NCBI RefSeq assembly: GCF_001580535.1
Contig: NZ_LHZA01000151.1
Span: forward strand, 21,739-85,738
DNA: 64,000 nucleotides
Reading direction: 5' to 3'
Source: Acetobacter cerevisiae
GTDB taxonomy: Bacteria; Pseudomonadota; Alphaproteobacteria; Acetobacterales; Acetobacteraceae
Part shown: piece after piece, positions 8,771 to 18,120 of the stretch
How positions within the stretch are numbered: the stretch's first letter is position 1
Layout of the letters: each line of letters begins with the position of its first letter
The notes under the pieces: generated by a model
The model's input: only the letters and a program-made list of their open reading frames with translations
Told to the model about the DNA's origin: nothing
Database searches by the model: none
Program-made: the position numbers and the translations under genes

Positions 8771-9406
8771 TCAGAGAATATCGGTCTCGTCGTCGTCCAG
8801 ATCCGGCTCACTCATCTGATCTGCGGGGTGGCGGATAGGGGAGGGGTTGCCCACGCGGGGGCGCTGGGTGTCTGCCTGCTGCCGCCGCGTGAAGTTGTTG
8901 GCAATGGTTGCCAGCTCCATGAAGTTGTCGGCCTGACGACGCAGGTCATCCCCAATCAGCGGCGGGGAGGAGCGCATGGAGGACACCACGGAAACACGGG
9001 TGCCCTGACGCTGCACGGCTTCTACCACACGGCGGAAATCCGAATCGCCGGTGAAGAGAATGGCGTGGTCGATATGCGGCGCCATTTCCATCATATCCAC
9101 GGCAATTTCGATTTCCATATTGCCCTTCACGCGGCGCTTGCCGGTGGAATCGGTAAATTCGCGGGCGGGTTTGGTCACCAGAAAATAGCCGTTGTAGGAC
9201 AGCCAGTCCGTCAGCGGTTTAAGGGGTGAATAGTCTTCCGTATCCAGAATGGCGGCGTAATAATAAGCGCGGATGATGTGTGTTTTGGATGTGAAGAAGT
9301 CCAGCAGCTTTTTATAATCGACATCAAACCCCAGACCGCGGGATGTTGAATAAAGGCTGGAGCCATCAATGAAGAGGCAGGTCCTCTCTTCTTTTTTGAG
9401 ATTCAT
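8771..9406 (-). CDS. NYN-domain (LabA/DUF88-like) putative ribonuclease
   Basis: A 211-residue protein with a PIN-like NYN fold. The acidic residues expected at the metal site are visible: Asp14 (LFIDGSSLY), Glu/Asp at 98-104 (MEIEIAVDMM), and Asp121 and Asp123 (FTGDSDFRR). The C-terminal 40 residues are polar and probably disordered, ending in an acidic cluster (DLDDDETDIL). NYN proteins of this group are proposed RNases, but the substrate here is unknown. The gene is transcribed alone, divergent from folK, and ends at a strong terminator. The start ATG at 9406 follows TTGGAGT-like sequence weakly. Confidence 0.85.
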   Translation of the reverse strand: MNLKKEERTCLFIDGSSLYSTSRGLGFDVDYKKLLDFFTSKTHIIRAYYYAAILDTEDYSPLKPLTDWLSYNGYFLVTKPAREFTDSTGKRRVKGNMEIEIAVDMMEMAPHIDHAILFTGDSDFRRVVEAVQRQGTRVSVVSSMRSSPPLIGDDLRRQADNFMELATIANNFTRRQQADTQRPRVGNPSPIRHPADQMSEPDLDDDETDIL

Positions 9407-9533
9407 TGGAGTTTTTTCCTCTAAATTAGATGATAAGGTGTTTTGAATGTTGGTTAAAAATCTATCGCATTCAGGGGTTTAACGGTAAGGGTGGCGGATT
9501 ATACCCGTGTTCAGAAAAAAAGATACATCAGCT

Positions 9534-10070
9534 ATGGCATTTATATCAGGCCTGACAAAAACCCCGGATGAGCCAGAAACCGTCCTGATTGCGATAGGGG
9601 CAAATCTGCCTTACGCGGGTCAGGTGGCGCGTGAGACATGCCAGCGGGTTGTCGCTGCGCTGCAAGACGTACCGGGGTTGTGTATAGAGGCTGTGTCAGC
9701 CTGGTATGAAAGTGCTCCTGTCCCACCTTCCGGTCAGCCTCCTTATATCAATGGTGTGGTTCGGGGGGTCGCCAGGATTGGGCCCGAGGCCCTGCTACAC
9801 GCGCTTCAGACTATAGAAACACGCTTCGGTCGCGAGCGTTCCATACCAAATGCAGCCCGCACGTTAGATCTTGATCTTATCACATACGGCTCCCTTTGTC
9901 AGAATGATTCGCATCTTACTCTGCCACATCCGCGTGCGCATGAGCGGGCCTTTGTGCTTCTGCCCATCCAGGATGTGGCGCCCGAGTGGGTGCACCCTTC
10001 TAGCGGGAAAACGCTGGCGGACATGGTGCCGGATGTCGCAGAGCAGGAAATCCGCCGGATTCAGGAATAA
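9534..10070 (+). CDS. folK: 2-amino-4-hydroxy-6-hydroxymethyldihydropteridine pyrophosphokinase
   Basis: A 178-residue HPPK that transfers pyrophosphate from ATP to 6-hydroxymethyl-7,8-dihydropterin in folate synthesis. Evidence includes the opening VLIAIGANLP, the Tyr/Glu-rich strand SAWYESAPVP, the pterin-site GQPPYINGVV, and the signature RTLDLDLITYG followed by LTLPHPRAHERAFVLLP. The ATG at 9534 was preferred over a GTG at 9507; neither has a good Shine-Dalgarno sequence, so the first 9 residues are uncertain. folP and folB are not in the window; folK stands alone between the NYN gene and rpoZ. Confidence 0.93.
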   Translation: MAFISGLTKTPDEPETVLIAIGANLPYAGQVARETCQRVVAALQDVPGLCIEAVSAWYESAPVPPSGQPPYINGVVRGVARIGPEALLHALQTIETRFGRERSIPNAARTLDLDLITYGSLCQNDSHLTLPHPRAHERAFVLLPIQDVAPEWVHPSSGKTLADMVPDVAEQEIRRIQE

Positions 10071-10148
10071 GGACTTCCTAGGGGTGGGGGGATGCGTTAC
10101 AATGCTCTTTCTGAATTTTTTACCTGAATTACCTGGAGGCTCTTCGTA

Positions 10149-10520
10149 ATGGCACGCGTCACTGTCGAAGACTGCGTTGAGAAAGTCCCGAACCGCTTTG
10201 AGCTGGTGCTGTATGCGGCGCAGCGCGCCCGCAACATCTCCCGCGGGGAAGAGCTTACCATTGACCGGGATAATGACAAGAATCCGGTTGTCGCCCTGCG
10301 CGAAATCGCGGACGAAACTGTCAAACTGTCCGATCTGCGCAATGATCTGATCCGCTCTCAGGCCCGTGAGCCCGAGCCCGAGCCTGTGGATGAAGAAGTG
10401 CAGGATCTGGTCCCGACCGAACAGAACATCTTTGGTCTGCAGGAAGTCTCTCCGGAAGAAGAGGCCTCTGATGATGCCGGTGCGATTGAAGCCGCTCTCA
10501 GCGGGCGCGCACGGCGGTAA
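10149..10520 (+). CDS. rpoZ: RNA polymerase omega subunit
   Basis: A 123-residue omega subunit that helps assemble and stabilise RNA polymerase. The N-terminus [20 protein letters not shown] and the helix [11 protein letters not shown] are classic. The C-terminal 50 residues are acidic and Glu/Pro-rich, longer than in E. coli omega but common in alphaproteobacteria. GGAGG precedes the ATG. TACAAT at 10098-10103 could be a -10 element, with a poor -35. It lies 6 bases before the rel gene, the usual rpoZ-spoT coupling of transcription with the stringent response. Confidence 0.95.
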   Translation: MARVTVEDCVEKVPNRFELVLYAAQRARNISRGEELTIDRDNDKNPVVALREIADETVKLSDLRNDLIRSQAREPEPEPVDEEVQDLVPTEQNIFGLQEVSPEEEASDDAGAIEAALSGRARR

Positions 10521-10526
10521 GAGCGT

Positions 10527-12884
10527 GTGACGCAGGCGGGGGGCGACAACAGGACCGGGACTTTGGTGTCTGAGGCAGACTCCTCAGCCGGTTCTGCGCT
10601 TCTGCCTGTTGCAACGGGGGACTCCACCCCCGTGCCGGTTTCTCCTGAGCCTTCCGGGCGTGGAGACATTACGTGTGACCGGCTGATCAACGTTGTGCGT
10701 GGTTACGCGCCCAATGCTGATCTGGAGAGTATTCGCCGCGCTTTTGCCGTGGCGAAAAAGGCTCATGAGAGCCAGCTTCGTGATAATGGTGACCCGTACA
10801 TAACGCACCCGCTGGCGGTTGCGATGATTCTGGCCGGCTTCCGGCTGGACGTGCCCTCCATTCTCACGGCTCTGCTGCACGACACCATTGAAGATACCGG
10901 CATCACGCAGGAAGACCTGCGGGCACAGTTTGGCCCCACGGTGGCGGATCTGGTGGATGGTGTCACCAAGCTGACCCGGCTGGAACTCCAGTCTGACCGC
11001 ACCAAACAAGCCGAAAATTTCCGCAAGCTCGTGCTGGCGATGTCGAAGGACATCCGCGTTCTTCTGGTCAAACTGGCGGACCGCCTGCACAACATGCGCA
11101 CGCTGCATTTTGTGGAGCGGGTGGACCGCCGCCAGCGTATTGCGCGGGAAACGCTCGATATCTACGCCCCCCTTGCCGAACGTATCGGTATGGATCGGGT
11201 CAAGACCGAGCTGCAGAACCTCTCCTTTGCCCAGCTTGAGCCGGAAGCAGACGCCACCATCCGCGCCCGCCTGAACTATCTGCGCGGGCAGGGGGCCGAT
11301 GTGATTGAAGAGGTGCGGCGGGAACTGCTGCGCCTGTGTGAAGAAGCCGGGCTGAAGAATGTTCACGTCTCTGGCCGGGAAAAGTCTCCGTATTCCATCT
11401 GGGAGAAGATGCAGCGGCATAATGTGGCGTTCGAGCAGCTGTCCGACATCATGGCGTTCCGTGTGGTGGTGGATACGCGCGAGGATTGCTACATGGCGCT
11501 CGGGGCGGTGCATGCCGCCTATCCGGTTATCGCCGGCCGCTTCAAGGACTATATCTCCACTCCCAAGGCTAACGGATATCAGAGCCTGCATACCGGGGTA
11601 ACGCTGCGTTCCCCGCGTAACCAGAAGATTGAAGTGCAGATCCGCACCGAGGCCATGCATGACATTGCCGAAAACGGCGTGGCGGCACACTGGGCCTATA
11701 AGGAAGGTGAACCTGAGGCCGGGGGTGGGATTGCCGGCTTCCGTCGGCCGCGCTGGGTGCAGGATCTGCTGGAAATTCTGGAAGCCTCCTCCGCGCCGGA
11801 TGAGTTTCTGGAAAACACCAAGCTCGAACTCTATCAGGATCAGGTTTTCTGCTTCTCCCCCAAAGGCCAGCTGATCTCGCTGCCGCGTGGGGCGACGTCG
11901 GTTGATTTTGCCTATGCGGTGCATAGCCAGATTGGCGATTCCTGCGTGGGTGCCAAGATCAATGGCCGCCTGATGCCGCTGCGGCATGAGCTGCAGAATG
12001 GGGATCAGGTCGAGATCATGACCGCTCGCGGGGGCGCGCCGTCTCCCTCGTGGGAGCGGTTTGTGGTCACCGGCAAGGCGCGGGCGCGTATCCGCCGCTA
12101 TGTGGCCGCGCAGCAGCGCCAGACCTATCTGGATAGCGGGCGTGCTGCGCTGGCCAAGGCCTTCCGTCAGGAAGGGGTCGATGGCTCCGAAAAGGTTATT
12201 GAAACCACACTGAAGACGCTGAAGCAGAACTCGCTTCAGGATCTGTATGTGTCGGTGGGGAACAATAATCTCGGTGCGCGGGATGTTGTCCATGCGGCGT
12301 ACCCGGAGCTGCGCCGCGCCCCGCGTGTGCCGCGCATGGTGGCTGGCCTGCCGGGTGTTCTGGGCACCGCCGGGCCACGCCCACGGGCGACAAGTGGGGC
12401 CAGCAGTGGCCGGTCTGGCGGGGCTATTCCGCTGGTGGGGCTTGGTCCGGGTGTCGCCGTCCATTTTGCCGCCTGCTGCCACGCCCTGCCGGGGGACCGG
12501 ATTGTAGGTGTGGTTGCTACTGGTAAGGGTGTGACCATTCACACACGAACCTGCCCGACGCTGGAAAGCTTTGCCGCCACGCCGGAACGTTTTCTGGATG
12601 TGGACTGGGATTATGACGCCATGGCCCGCTCCGGCAGCGGAGAGCTGCGGGTGGGGCGCATTACCATTGTGGCCGAGAACGAATCTGCCGTGCTGGCCGC
12701 CATTACCAATACGGTGTCCAAAGCGGATGCGTCGGTGGTGAACCTGAAGATTGTGCATCGGCAGCTCGATTTCATGGAAATCCTTGTGGATGTGGAGGTG
12801 CGGGATTTGCGGCATCTGTCTTCCGTGATCGCCGCCCTTCGGGCCGCGCAGGGTATTTCTCAGGCTGACAGGGCGCGCGCGTGA
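10527..12884 (+). CDS. Bifunctional (p)ppGpp synthetase/hydrolase (Rel/SpoT)
   Basis: A 785-residue RSH protein that makes and degrades the alarmone (p)ppGpp. In order: an unconserved 45-residue N-terminal extension; the HD hydrolase domain (His94 in THPL, HDTIEDT at 118-124); the synthetase domain (DIMAFRVVV, KDYISTPKANGYQSLHT); the TGS domain (VFCFSPKGQLISLPRGATSV); a low-complexity linker; the conserved-cysteine motif AACCHALPGD; and a C-terminal ACT domain. The intact HD motif supports hydrolase activity. It starts with GTG and ends by a GTGA overlap with acpS. It is the only long RSH in the window and is probably the main stringent-response enzyme. Confidence 0.95.
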   Translation: MTQAGGDNRTGTLVSEADSSAGSALLPVATGDSTPVPVSPEPSGRGDITCDRLINVVRGYAPNADLESIRRAFAVAKKAHESQLRDNGDPYITHPLAVAMILAGFRLDVPSILTALLHDTIEDTGITQEDLRAQFGPTVADLVDGVTKLTRLELQSDRTKQAENFRKLVLAMSKDIRVLLVKLADRLHNMRTLHFVERVDRRQRIARETLDIYAPLAERIGMDRVKTELQNLSFAQLEPEADATIRARLNYLRGQGADVIEEVRRELLRLCEEAGLKNVHVSGREKSPYSIWEKMQRHNVAFEQLSDIMAFRVVVDTREDCYMALGAVHAAYPVIAGRFKDYISTPKANGYQSLHTGVTLRSPRNQKIEVQIRTEAMHDIAENGVAAHWAYKEGEPEAGGGIAGFRRPRWVQDLLEILEASSAPDEFLENTKLELYQDQVFCFSPKGQLISLPRGATSVDFAYAVHSQIGDSCVGAKINGRLMPLRHELQNGDQVEIMTARGGAPSPSWERFVVTGKARARIRRYVAAQQRQTYLDSGRAALAKAFRQEGVDGSEKVIETTLKTLKQNSLQDLYVSVGNNNLGARDVVHAAYPELRRAPRVPRMVAGLPGVLGTAGPRPRATSGASSGRSGGAIPLVGLGPGVAVHFAACCHALPGDRIVGVVATGKGVTIHTRTCPTLESFAATPERFLDVDWDYDAMARSGSGELRVGRITIVAENESAVLAAITNTVSKADASVVNLKIVHRQLDFMEILVDVEVRDLRHLSSVIAALRAAQGISQADRARA

Positions 12885-13288
12885 GTGTGATCGCTGCCGG
12901 AGTGGATCTGTGTGACATGCGCCGGATTGAGCGCGTGATCGAACAGTTTGGGGACCGCTTCCTCAACCGGGTCTTCACCCCGACGGAGCGTGCGCGGGCG
13001 GACCGCCGGAGCGGGCAGGCCCGGATCGGGGCCTACGCCAAGCGCTGGGCCGCCAAAGAGGCCTGCGCCAAGGCGCTGGGCACCGGGTTTGCACAGGGTG
13101 TGGCGCAGAGCCAGATCGGGGTGGCCAACCTGCCCTCTGGCCAGCCGACACTGGTATTGACCGGCGCGGCCTTGCTGCGGTTGCAGCAGATCATGCCAGC
13201 GGGGCAGGTGCCGCATCTGGTGCTGAGCATGACGGACGAGCATCCGTATGCCTTTGCTGAGGTGATTATCTCGGGGCGTCCCGCTTGA
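12881..13288 (+). CDS. acpS: Holo-[acyl-carrier-protein] synthase
   Basis: A 135-residue phosphopantetheinyl transferase that activates ACP using CoA. The metal-binding N-terminal motif GVDLCDMRRIERV and the downstream RWAAKEACAKALGTGF are the two AcpS signatures. The GTG start overlaps the rel stop (GTGA). The order rel-acpS-lepB-rnc-era follows that of many alphaproteobacteria, where pdxJ may also appear; pdxJ is absent here. Confidence 0.95.
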   Translation: MSVIAAGVDLCDMRRIERVIEQFGDRFLNRVFTPTERARADRRSGQARIGAYAKRWAAKEACAKALGTGFAQGVAQSQIGVANLPSGQPTLVLTGAALLRLQQIMPAGQVPHLVLSMTDEHPYAFAEVIISGRPA

Positions 13289-13364
13289 CATCCCCTGGGG
13301 TGCGCGGCTTGATCCCGCCGATTTTTCTTTTCTTTCCTAACGACGCAGACAGGCGGTGCAGGAC

Positions 13365-14174
13365 ATGACCAACCCGAACCAGACTCCCACGGCATCAGGC
13401 GCAGGGGGGCCGGCAACCATCGGGCAGCTCGTGCTGGACTATGCGAGAACCATCATCGGCGTGGTGCTGGTGGTTACGCTGTTCCGCACCTTCCTGTTTG
13501 AAAGCTTCGTGATTCCGTCCGGCTCCATGATCCCGACCCTGCAGGTGGGGGACTACATCATGGTGTCCAAATACAGCTACGGCTATTCCCGCTTTTCCTT
13601 CCCGTTCTCGCCCAACCTGTTTCAGGGGCGCATCTGGGGGGCGGAACCGCATCGGGGTGATGTGGCTGTGTTCCGTTTTACCAAGGATACGTCGGTTGAT
13701 TACGTCAAACGGATTATCGGCCTGCCGGGTGACCATATCCGTGTGACGGAAGGCCATCTGTATCTGAACGACCAAATGGTGCCCTGCCTCGCCCCGCATC
13801 CCTATACGGCACTGGATGAATCCCACGTCCCGATGGAAGGTGAGGCGTGTGATGAGCAGTTGCCCGCCAGTGGGGGCAAGGGCGTCGTGGCGCATCAGGT
13901 GCTCAAGCTAATGGATGATGGCGCGCAGAACAATACGCCGGATTATGTTGTGCCGCCGGGCTACTTCTTTGCCATGGGCGATAACCGGGATGACAGCGCG
14001 GACAGCCGCTTTATGGGGGATGGCCCGAAAGACCTTGGTTTTGTGCCGATGGAAAATCTGGTTGGCCATGCGTCACGGGTGTTCTTCTCCGTAGAGTCCG
14101 CGCATCCGTTCTGGCAGATCTGGTACTGGCCGGTGGAAATCCGCTGGGCTCGTATTTTCCGGAGCATCACGTGA
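13365..14174 (+). CDS. lepB: Signal peptidase I
   Basis: A 269-residue membrane-bound serine protease that removes signal peptides. A single membrane helix (about 28-45) is followed by the catalytic serine in PSGSMIPTL (Ser54) and the lysine in DYVKRIIGLPGD (Lys115). The box-E motif MGDNRDDSADSR lies near the C-terminus. An in-frame GTG at 13356 is an alternative start; the ATG was chosen for spacing from AGGCGG. It overlaps rnc by GTGA, so lepB, rnc and era form a coupled operon. Confidence 0.95.
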   Translation: MTNPNQTPTASGAGGPATIGQLVLDYARTIIGVVLVVTLFRTFLFESFVIPSGSMIPTLQVGDYIMVSKYSYGYSRFSFPFSPNLFQGRIWGAEPHRGDVAVFRFTKDTSVDYVKRIIGLPGDHIRVTEGHLYLNDQMVPCLAPHPYTALDESHVPMEGEACDEQLPASGGKGVVAHQVLKLMDDGAQNNTPDYVVPPGYFFAMGDNRDDSADSRFMGDGPKDLGFVPMENLVGHASRVFFSVESAHPFWQIWYWPVEIRWARIFRSIT

Positions 14175-14917
14175 AGCGCCCCGCACTCTTCGCCGGAGAA
14201 GCCTCCGCCGCCATAGCCTTGCAGGACCGGCTGGACTATCAGTTTAGCAACCCGGCTCTGTTGCATGAAGCGCTGACGCATCGCTCTGCTGCGCATCAGA
14301 ACGCAGGCGGGCGGCGGCGTCCGCAAAAAGCGCGGGGCATGGGCTCCAACGAACGTCTGGAATTTATCGGGGACCGCGTGCTGGGTCTGCTGATGGCGGA
14401 ATGGCTGCTGGAACGCTATCCGGCGGAGCAGGAAGGCGCGCTGGGCTCCCGTCTGGCGCATCTGGTCTCCCGCACAACGCTGGCAGAAATTGCCGAGCGG
14501 ATTGATCTGCCCGCCAGTCTGGCTGTCGCAACGCATGAAGCCCGCGTTGGGGTGCAGAGCACCGCCAATGTGGTGGCCGATGCGCTGGAAGCCGTGCTGG
14601 GCGCGGTGTTCCTGGATGGCGGGCTGGACCCGGCCCGGAACATTGTCCGCACGGCATGGAAGCCGCTGCTGGATGCGCAGGCCCGCCCGCCCAAGGACCC
14701 GAAGACGGCCTTGCAGGAATGGGTTCTGGGCCGGGGGCAGAGCCTGCCGGTGTATAAGACAATCGGGGCCGATGGCCCCTCTCACGCGCCCTTGTTTGTG
14801 GTGCAGGTTACCGCTGGTGGCCGGAGTGGAGAAGGGCGGGCCGGGAGCAAGCGGGCCGCCGAGAGTGCCGCAGCAGCGGATCTGCTTGAACAACTTGGAG
14901 GCCCGCAACATGGGTGA
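14171..14917 (+). CDS. rnc: Ribonuclease III
   Basis: A 248-residue double-stranded RNA endonuclease for rRNA processing and mRNA decay. The signature NERLEFIGDRVLGL (Glu64, Asp68) and the second acidic patch VVADALEAVLGAVFLDGG form the catalytic centre. The C-terminal dsRNA-binding domain ends with GSKRAAESAAAADLLEQL. An Arg-rich insert GGRRRPQKARGMG precedes the signature. The GTG start overlaps the lepB stop, and its end overlaps the era start by 8 bases. Confidence 0.95.
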   Translation: MKRPALFAGEASAAIALQDRLDYQFSNPALLHEALTHRSAAHQNAGGRRRPQKARGMGSNERLEFIGDRVLGLLMAEWLLERYPAEQEGALGSRLAHLVSRTTLAEIAERIDLPASLAVATHEARVGVQSTANVVADALEAVLGAVFLDGGLDPARNIVRTAWKPLLDAQARPPKDPKTALQEWVLGRGQSLPVYKTIGADGPSHAPLFVVQVTAGGRSGEGRAGSKRAAESAAAADLLEQLGGPQHG

Positions 14918-15809
14918 GACGACACGCTGCGGGTTTGCCGCTCTGGTGGGGGCACCGAACGCCGGTAAATCCACGCTGCTGAACAAAATGGCGGGGGCTA
15001 AGCTCTCCATTGTCAGCCCGAAGGCGCAGACGACCCGCGCCCGTGTGCTGGGGATTCTGATGCGCGGCACCACGCAGATTCTGCTGGTGGATACCCCCGG
15101 AATTTTCCAGCCGCGCCGCATGCTGGATCGCGCTATGGTGGCAGCCGCATGGAGCGGGGCGGAAGATGCGGACATCACGCTGCTGCTGGTGGATGCGCGC
15201 TCCGGCCTGACAGATGCGGTTAGCAGCATTATCGAACGTCTGGCCACCACAGGCCGCAAGGTCTGGCTGGTGCTGAACAAGACCGATCTGGTCTCACCCG
15301 AACGACTGCTGCCGCTCACGCAGGAAATCACAAAAAAGCTGACGGTGGAGCATGTCTTCATGGTCAGCGCCCGCTCTGGCAGCGGGGTGGAAGATCTGCT
15401 GGACCGTCTGGCCGCCAGCCTGCCGGAAGGCCCGTATCTTTATCCGGAAGATGATCTGACCGATTTGCCGGACCGTCTTCTGGCTGCCGAACTGGTGCGT
15501 GAGCAGATCTTCCTGCAAACGCATGAAGAGGTGCCGTATGGCACGACAGTGGAGACGGAAAGCTACAAGGAACGGCCGGACGGCTCCGTGCGGATTGACG
15601 CGACCATTTATGTTGGGCGCACAGGGCACAAGGCGATTCTGATTGGTGAGCGCGGACAGAAAATCCGCCAGATTGGGGAGCGCGCGCGTAAGCAGCTTTC
15701 CGGTCTGCTGGAGCGTCCGTGCCACCTGTTTCTGAATGTAAAAGAGCGCTCCGGCTGGGATGAAGAGCGCGCCCGCCTGCGGGCCATTGGTCTGGATGAT
15801 GTGCCATAA
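14910..15809 (+). CDS. era: GTPase Era
   Basis: A 299-residue GTPase needed for 30S subunit maturation, binding the 3' end of 16S rRNA. G1 GAPNAGKST is at 14-22, G3 is DTPG, G4 is NKTD, and the C-terminal KH domain is marked by GHKAILIGERGQKIRQIG. The ATG at 14910 lies inside the 3' end of rnc; the frame is open far upstream within rnc, but that extension is not Era-like. An intrinsic terminator follows about 60 bases after the stop. Confidence 0.96.
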   Translation: MGETTRCGFAALVGAPNAGKSTLLNKMAGAKLSIVSPKAQTTRARVLGILMRGTTQILLVDTPGIFQPRRMLDRAMVAAAWSGAEDADITLLLVDARSGLTDAVSSIIERLATTGRKVWLVLNKTDLVSPERLLPLTQEITKKLTVEHVFMVSARSGSGVEDLLDRLAASLPEGPYLYPEDDLTDLPDRLLAAELVREQIFLQTHEEVPYGTTVETESYKERPDGSVRIDATIYVGRTGHKAILIGERGQKIRQIGERARKQLSGLLERPCHLFLNVKERSGWDEERARLRAIGLDDVP

Positions 15810-15866
15810 GGCGACCCTCACCGCTTGTGGCCTTGCGTCATGAAGGATAAGAGAGGGGCGACTTGT

Positions 15867-15896
15867 CCTGCCCCTGCATGGGGGCAGGGCCTTTTT
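15867..15896 (+). terminator. Intrinsic terminator after era
   Basis: CCTGCCCC (15867-15874) pairs with GGGGCAGG (15881-15888), followed by GCCTTTTT. It closes the rpoZ-to-era transcription unit before pyrH. Confidence 0.85.
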
Positions 15897-15922
15897 CAGA
15901 CGATCTGCGTGATTGAGGGCCA

Positions 15923-16660
15923 ATGACTGCTTCCACTGGCGAGATGCCACCCCGTAAACGCGTATTGCTCAAAGTTTCCGGCGAGGCCCTGATGGGGTCA
16001 GGCGCTTATGGCGTCGATCAGCAGACGGTTGAGCGTATTGCCGCTGATGTTGCCGAGGTTGTGCGCAGCGGGTGGGAAGTCTGCCTGGTTGTGGGCGGTG
16101 GCAACATCTTCCGCGGTCTGGCCGCAGCGGCCAAAGGTATGGACCGCGCCCAGGGCGATTACGCCGGGATGCTGGCGACCGTAATTAACGCTCTGCTGCT
16201 GCAGAACGCGCTGGAAGGGCAGGAACTCCCCACACGGGTGATGTCCGCCATTGCGATGTCCGCCATTGCCGAGCCCTATATCCGCCGTCGCGCTGTGCGG
16301 CATATGGAAAAAGGCCGGGTGGTGATTTTTGCGGCTGGCACCGGCAACCCCTTCTTCACCACCGATACCGCCGCCGCTCTGCGTGCTGCGGAAATGGAAT
16401 GTGATGTGCTGCTGAAAGGCACGCAGGTGGACGGCGTGTATTCGGCTGACCCCAAGCGTGACCCGTCCGCCGTGCGGTATGAGCAGCTGACCTATATGGA
16501 TGTGCTGTCCAAACAGCTGAACGTGATGGATGCCGCAGCCATCAGTCTGGCGCGTGAAAATCGTCTGCCGATTGTTGTGTTCAACATTGGTGAGCCGGGG
16601 TCTTTCCCGCGCGTGATGCGTGAAGAAGGCCCTTACACGCGGATTATCGAAACCGCGTAA
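15923..16660 (+). CDS. pyrH: Uridylate kinase (UMP kinase)
   Basis: A 245-residue hexameric amino-acid-kinase-fold enzyme that phosphorylates UMP. Evidence: [13 protein letters not shown] at 13-25, the GGGNIFRG glycine loop, and the UMP-site region [24 protein letters not shown] precedes the ATG. rpsB and tsf, which often precede pyrH, are not next to it. frr follows after about 100 bases containing a hairpin. Confidence 0.96.
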   Translation: MTASTGEMPPRKRVLLKVSGEALMGSGAYGVDQQTVERIAADVAEVVRSGWEVCLVVGGGNIFRGLAAAAKGMDRAQGDYAGMLATVINALLLQNALEGQELPTRVMSAIAMSAIAEPYIRRRAVRHMEKGRVVIFAAGTGNPFFTTDTAAALRAAEMECDVLLKGTQVDGVYSADPKRDPSAVRYEQLTYMDVLSKQLNVMDAAAISLARENRLPIVVFNIGEPGSFPRVMREEGPYTRIIETA

Positions 16661-16721
16661 AACCAACGGACTATTGTGTCCGCGGCGTTCTGCCGCCGGA
16701 CCCTGTTGTTGAGAGTGATGA

Positions 16722-16743
16722 GACGGACCTGTGCGGGTCCGTC
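16722..16743 (+). repeat. Hairpin between pyrH and frr
   Basis: GACGGACC (16722-16729) and GGTCCGTC (16736-16743) form a perfect 8-bp stem with a 6-base loop. There is no U-run after it, so it is not a simple terminator. It lies 20 bases before the frr start and could affect mRNA processing or frr translation. Confidence 0.45.
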
Positions 16744-16762
16744 GGGAAACGGGAGAGAGACC

Positions 16763-17326
16763 GTGTCTGATCTGAATGCCCTTCTGGAAGACCTGACGCG
16801 CCGCATGGATGGCGCTCTGGAAAGCCTGCGTCGTGACTTTGCCGGCCTGCGCTCTGGCCGCGCCAGCCCGGCCCTGCTGGAGCCGGTGCGCGTGGAAGCC
16901 TATGGCGGTGAAGTGCCGCTGACGCAGGTTGCCTCCATTGCCGTGCCGGAAGCACGGATGATTACCGTACAGGTGTGGGACCGCGTGCTGGTGGGTGCTG
17001 TTGAGCGCGCCATTCGTGATTCCGGGCTGGGCCTGAACCCGGCATCCGACGGCCAGCTGATCCGCGTGCCGATTCCGCAGCTGACGGAAGAGCGTCGCCA
17101 TGAACTGGCCAAGGCTGCCGCCCGCTATGCCGAAGGGGCCAAGATTGCCGCCCGTGGCGTGCGTCGTGATGGTATGGACAAGGCCAAGGGGTTTGAGAAG
17201 AAGAGTGAGATCAGTCAGGATGACGTCAAGACGTGGTCTGACGCCATTCAGAAGCTCACGGACCAGTATGTGAAAAAAATTGATGACATGCTGGCTGAAA
17301 AAGACCGCGAGATTAAGCAGGTCTGA
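16763..17326 (+). CDS. frr: Ribosome recycling factor
   Basis: A 187-residue factor that, with EF-G, splits post-termination ribosomes. The core is clear: LRRDFAGLRSGRASPALLEPVRV is the conserved helix region, followed by PLTQVASIAVPEARMITVQVWD and the C-terminal helix containing DQYVKKIDDMLAEKDREI. The GTG at 16763, preceded by GGGAGAGA, gives the normal length. An upstream in-frame extension to 16676 covers the hairpin and is unlikely to be translated. Confidence 0.96.
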   Translation: MSDLNALLEDLTRRMDGALESLRRDFAGLRSGRASPALLEPVRVEAYGGEVPLTQVASIAVPEARMITVQVWDRVLVGAVERAIRDSGLGLNPASDGQLIRVPIPQLTEERRHELAKAAARYAEGAKIAARGVRRDGMDKAKGFEKKSEISQDDVKTWSDAIQKLTDQYVKKIDDMLAEKDREIKQV

Positions 17327-17373
17327 CGCCAGTGGCGTCGGGATTCCTCTCTCTGGCCCGTGGTGGTGAAGCC

Positions 17374-18120
17374 GTGCCAACAAAATCATCCGGGACTGTA
17401 GACAGGAAATCTGTCGTCCCCGCGCATGTTGCCGTCATTATGGATGGCAACGGGCGCTGGGCGCTGGAGAGAGGTCTGCCGCGTCTGGCCGGGCATAAAG
17501 CGGGGGCGGAAGCTGTCTCCCGCTGCCTGCGTGCGGCCATGCATCGTGGTGTGAAATACCTCACGCTGTATGCGTTTTCTTCCGAAAACTGGTCCCGCGA
17601 GCCTGCCGAGGTTGCGGATCTGACCAGCCTGCTGCGCTATTACCTGCGGCATAAGGTGGCGGAACTACACCGCGAGGGCGTGCGCATTCGCTTTATTGGC
17701 GATCTGGCGCGGTTTGACGTCAGCCTGCGGGAAGAGCTGGCGCGGGCGGAAACGCTCACGCGCAATAACGGTCGCCTGACCTTGCTGCTGGCCCTGTCTT
17801 ACGGCGGCCGCGGCGATATTGTGCAGGCGGCGCGTCGTCTGGCGCAGTCCGTGCAGCAAGGCGATCTGAAGCCCGAAGAGATTAACGAAACCCTGTTTGC
17901 GGACAAGCTGTGGACCGCTGGCGTGCCAGACCCGGATGTGGTGGTGCGGACCAGTGGAGAATTCCGGCTGTCCAATTTCCTGCTGTGGCAGAGCGCCTAC
18001 GCGGAACTCGTTTTTCTGGATATTTTCTGGCCTGACTTCAATGAAGGGCATTTTGCAACCGTGCTGGAGGCCTATGCCCGCCGGGAACGCCGGTTTGGCA
18101 CAAGGCCTTCTGCATCATGA
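17374..18120 (+). CDS. uppS: Undecaprenyl diphosphate synthase
   Basis: A 248-residue cis-prenyltransferase making the C55 lipid carrier for peptidoglycan and LPS. The catalytic Asp24 sits in MDGNGRWA; FSSENW and the C-terminal VVVRTSGEFRLSNFLLWQ are the other hallmarks. The GTG at 17374 (GGTGGTGAAG upstream) was preferred; a GTG at 17332 would add 14 residues. The stop overlaps the cdsA start as ATGA, so the two envelope-lipid genes are translationally coupled. Confidence 0.94.
   Translation: MPTKSSGTVDRKSVVPAHVAVIMDGNGRWALERGLPRLAGHKAGAEAVSRCLRAAMHRGVKYLTLYAFSSENWSREPAEVADLTSLLRYYLRHKVAELHREGVRIRFIGDLARFDVSLREELARAETLTRNNGRLTLLLALSYGGRGDIVQAARRLAQSVQQGDLKPEEINETLFADKLWTAGVPDPDVVVRTSGEFRLSNFLLWQSAYAELVFLDIFWPDFNEGHFATVLEAYARRERRFGTRPSAS

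Noticed and set aside
10584..12815. A 743-codon minus-strand open frame opposite the rel gene
   Set aside because: It is the mirror of the well-supported RSH gene, has no ribosome binding site and has a low-complexity composition.
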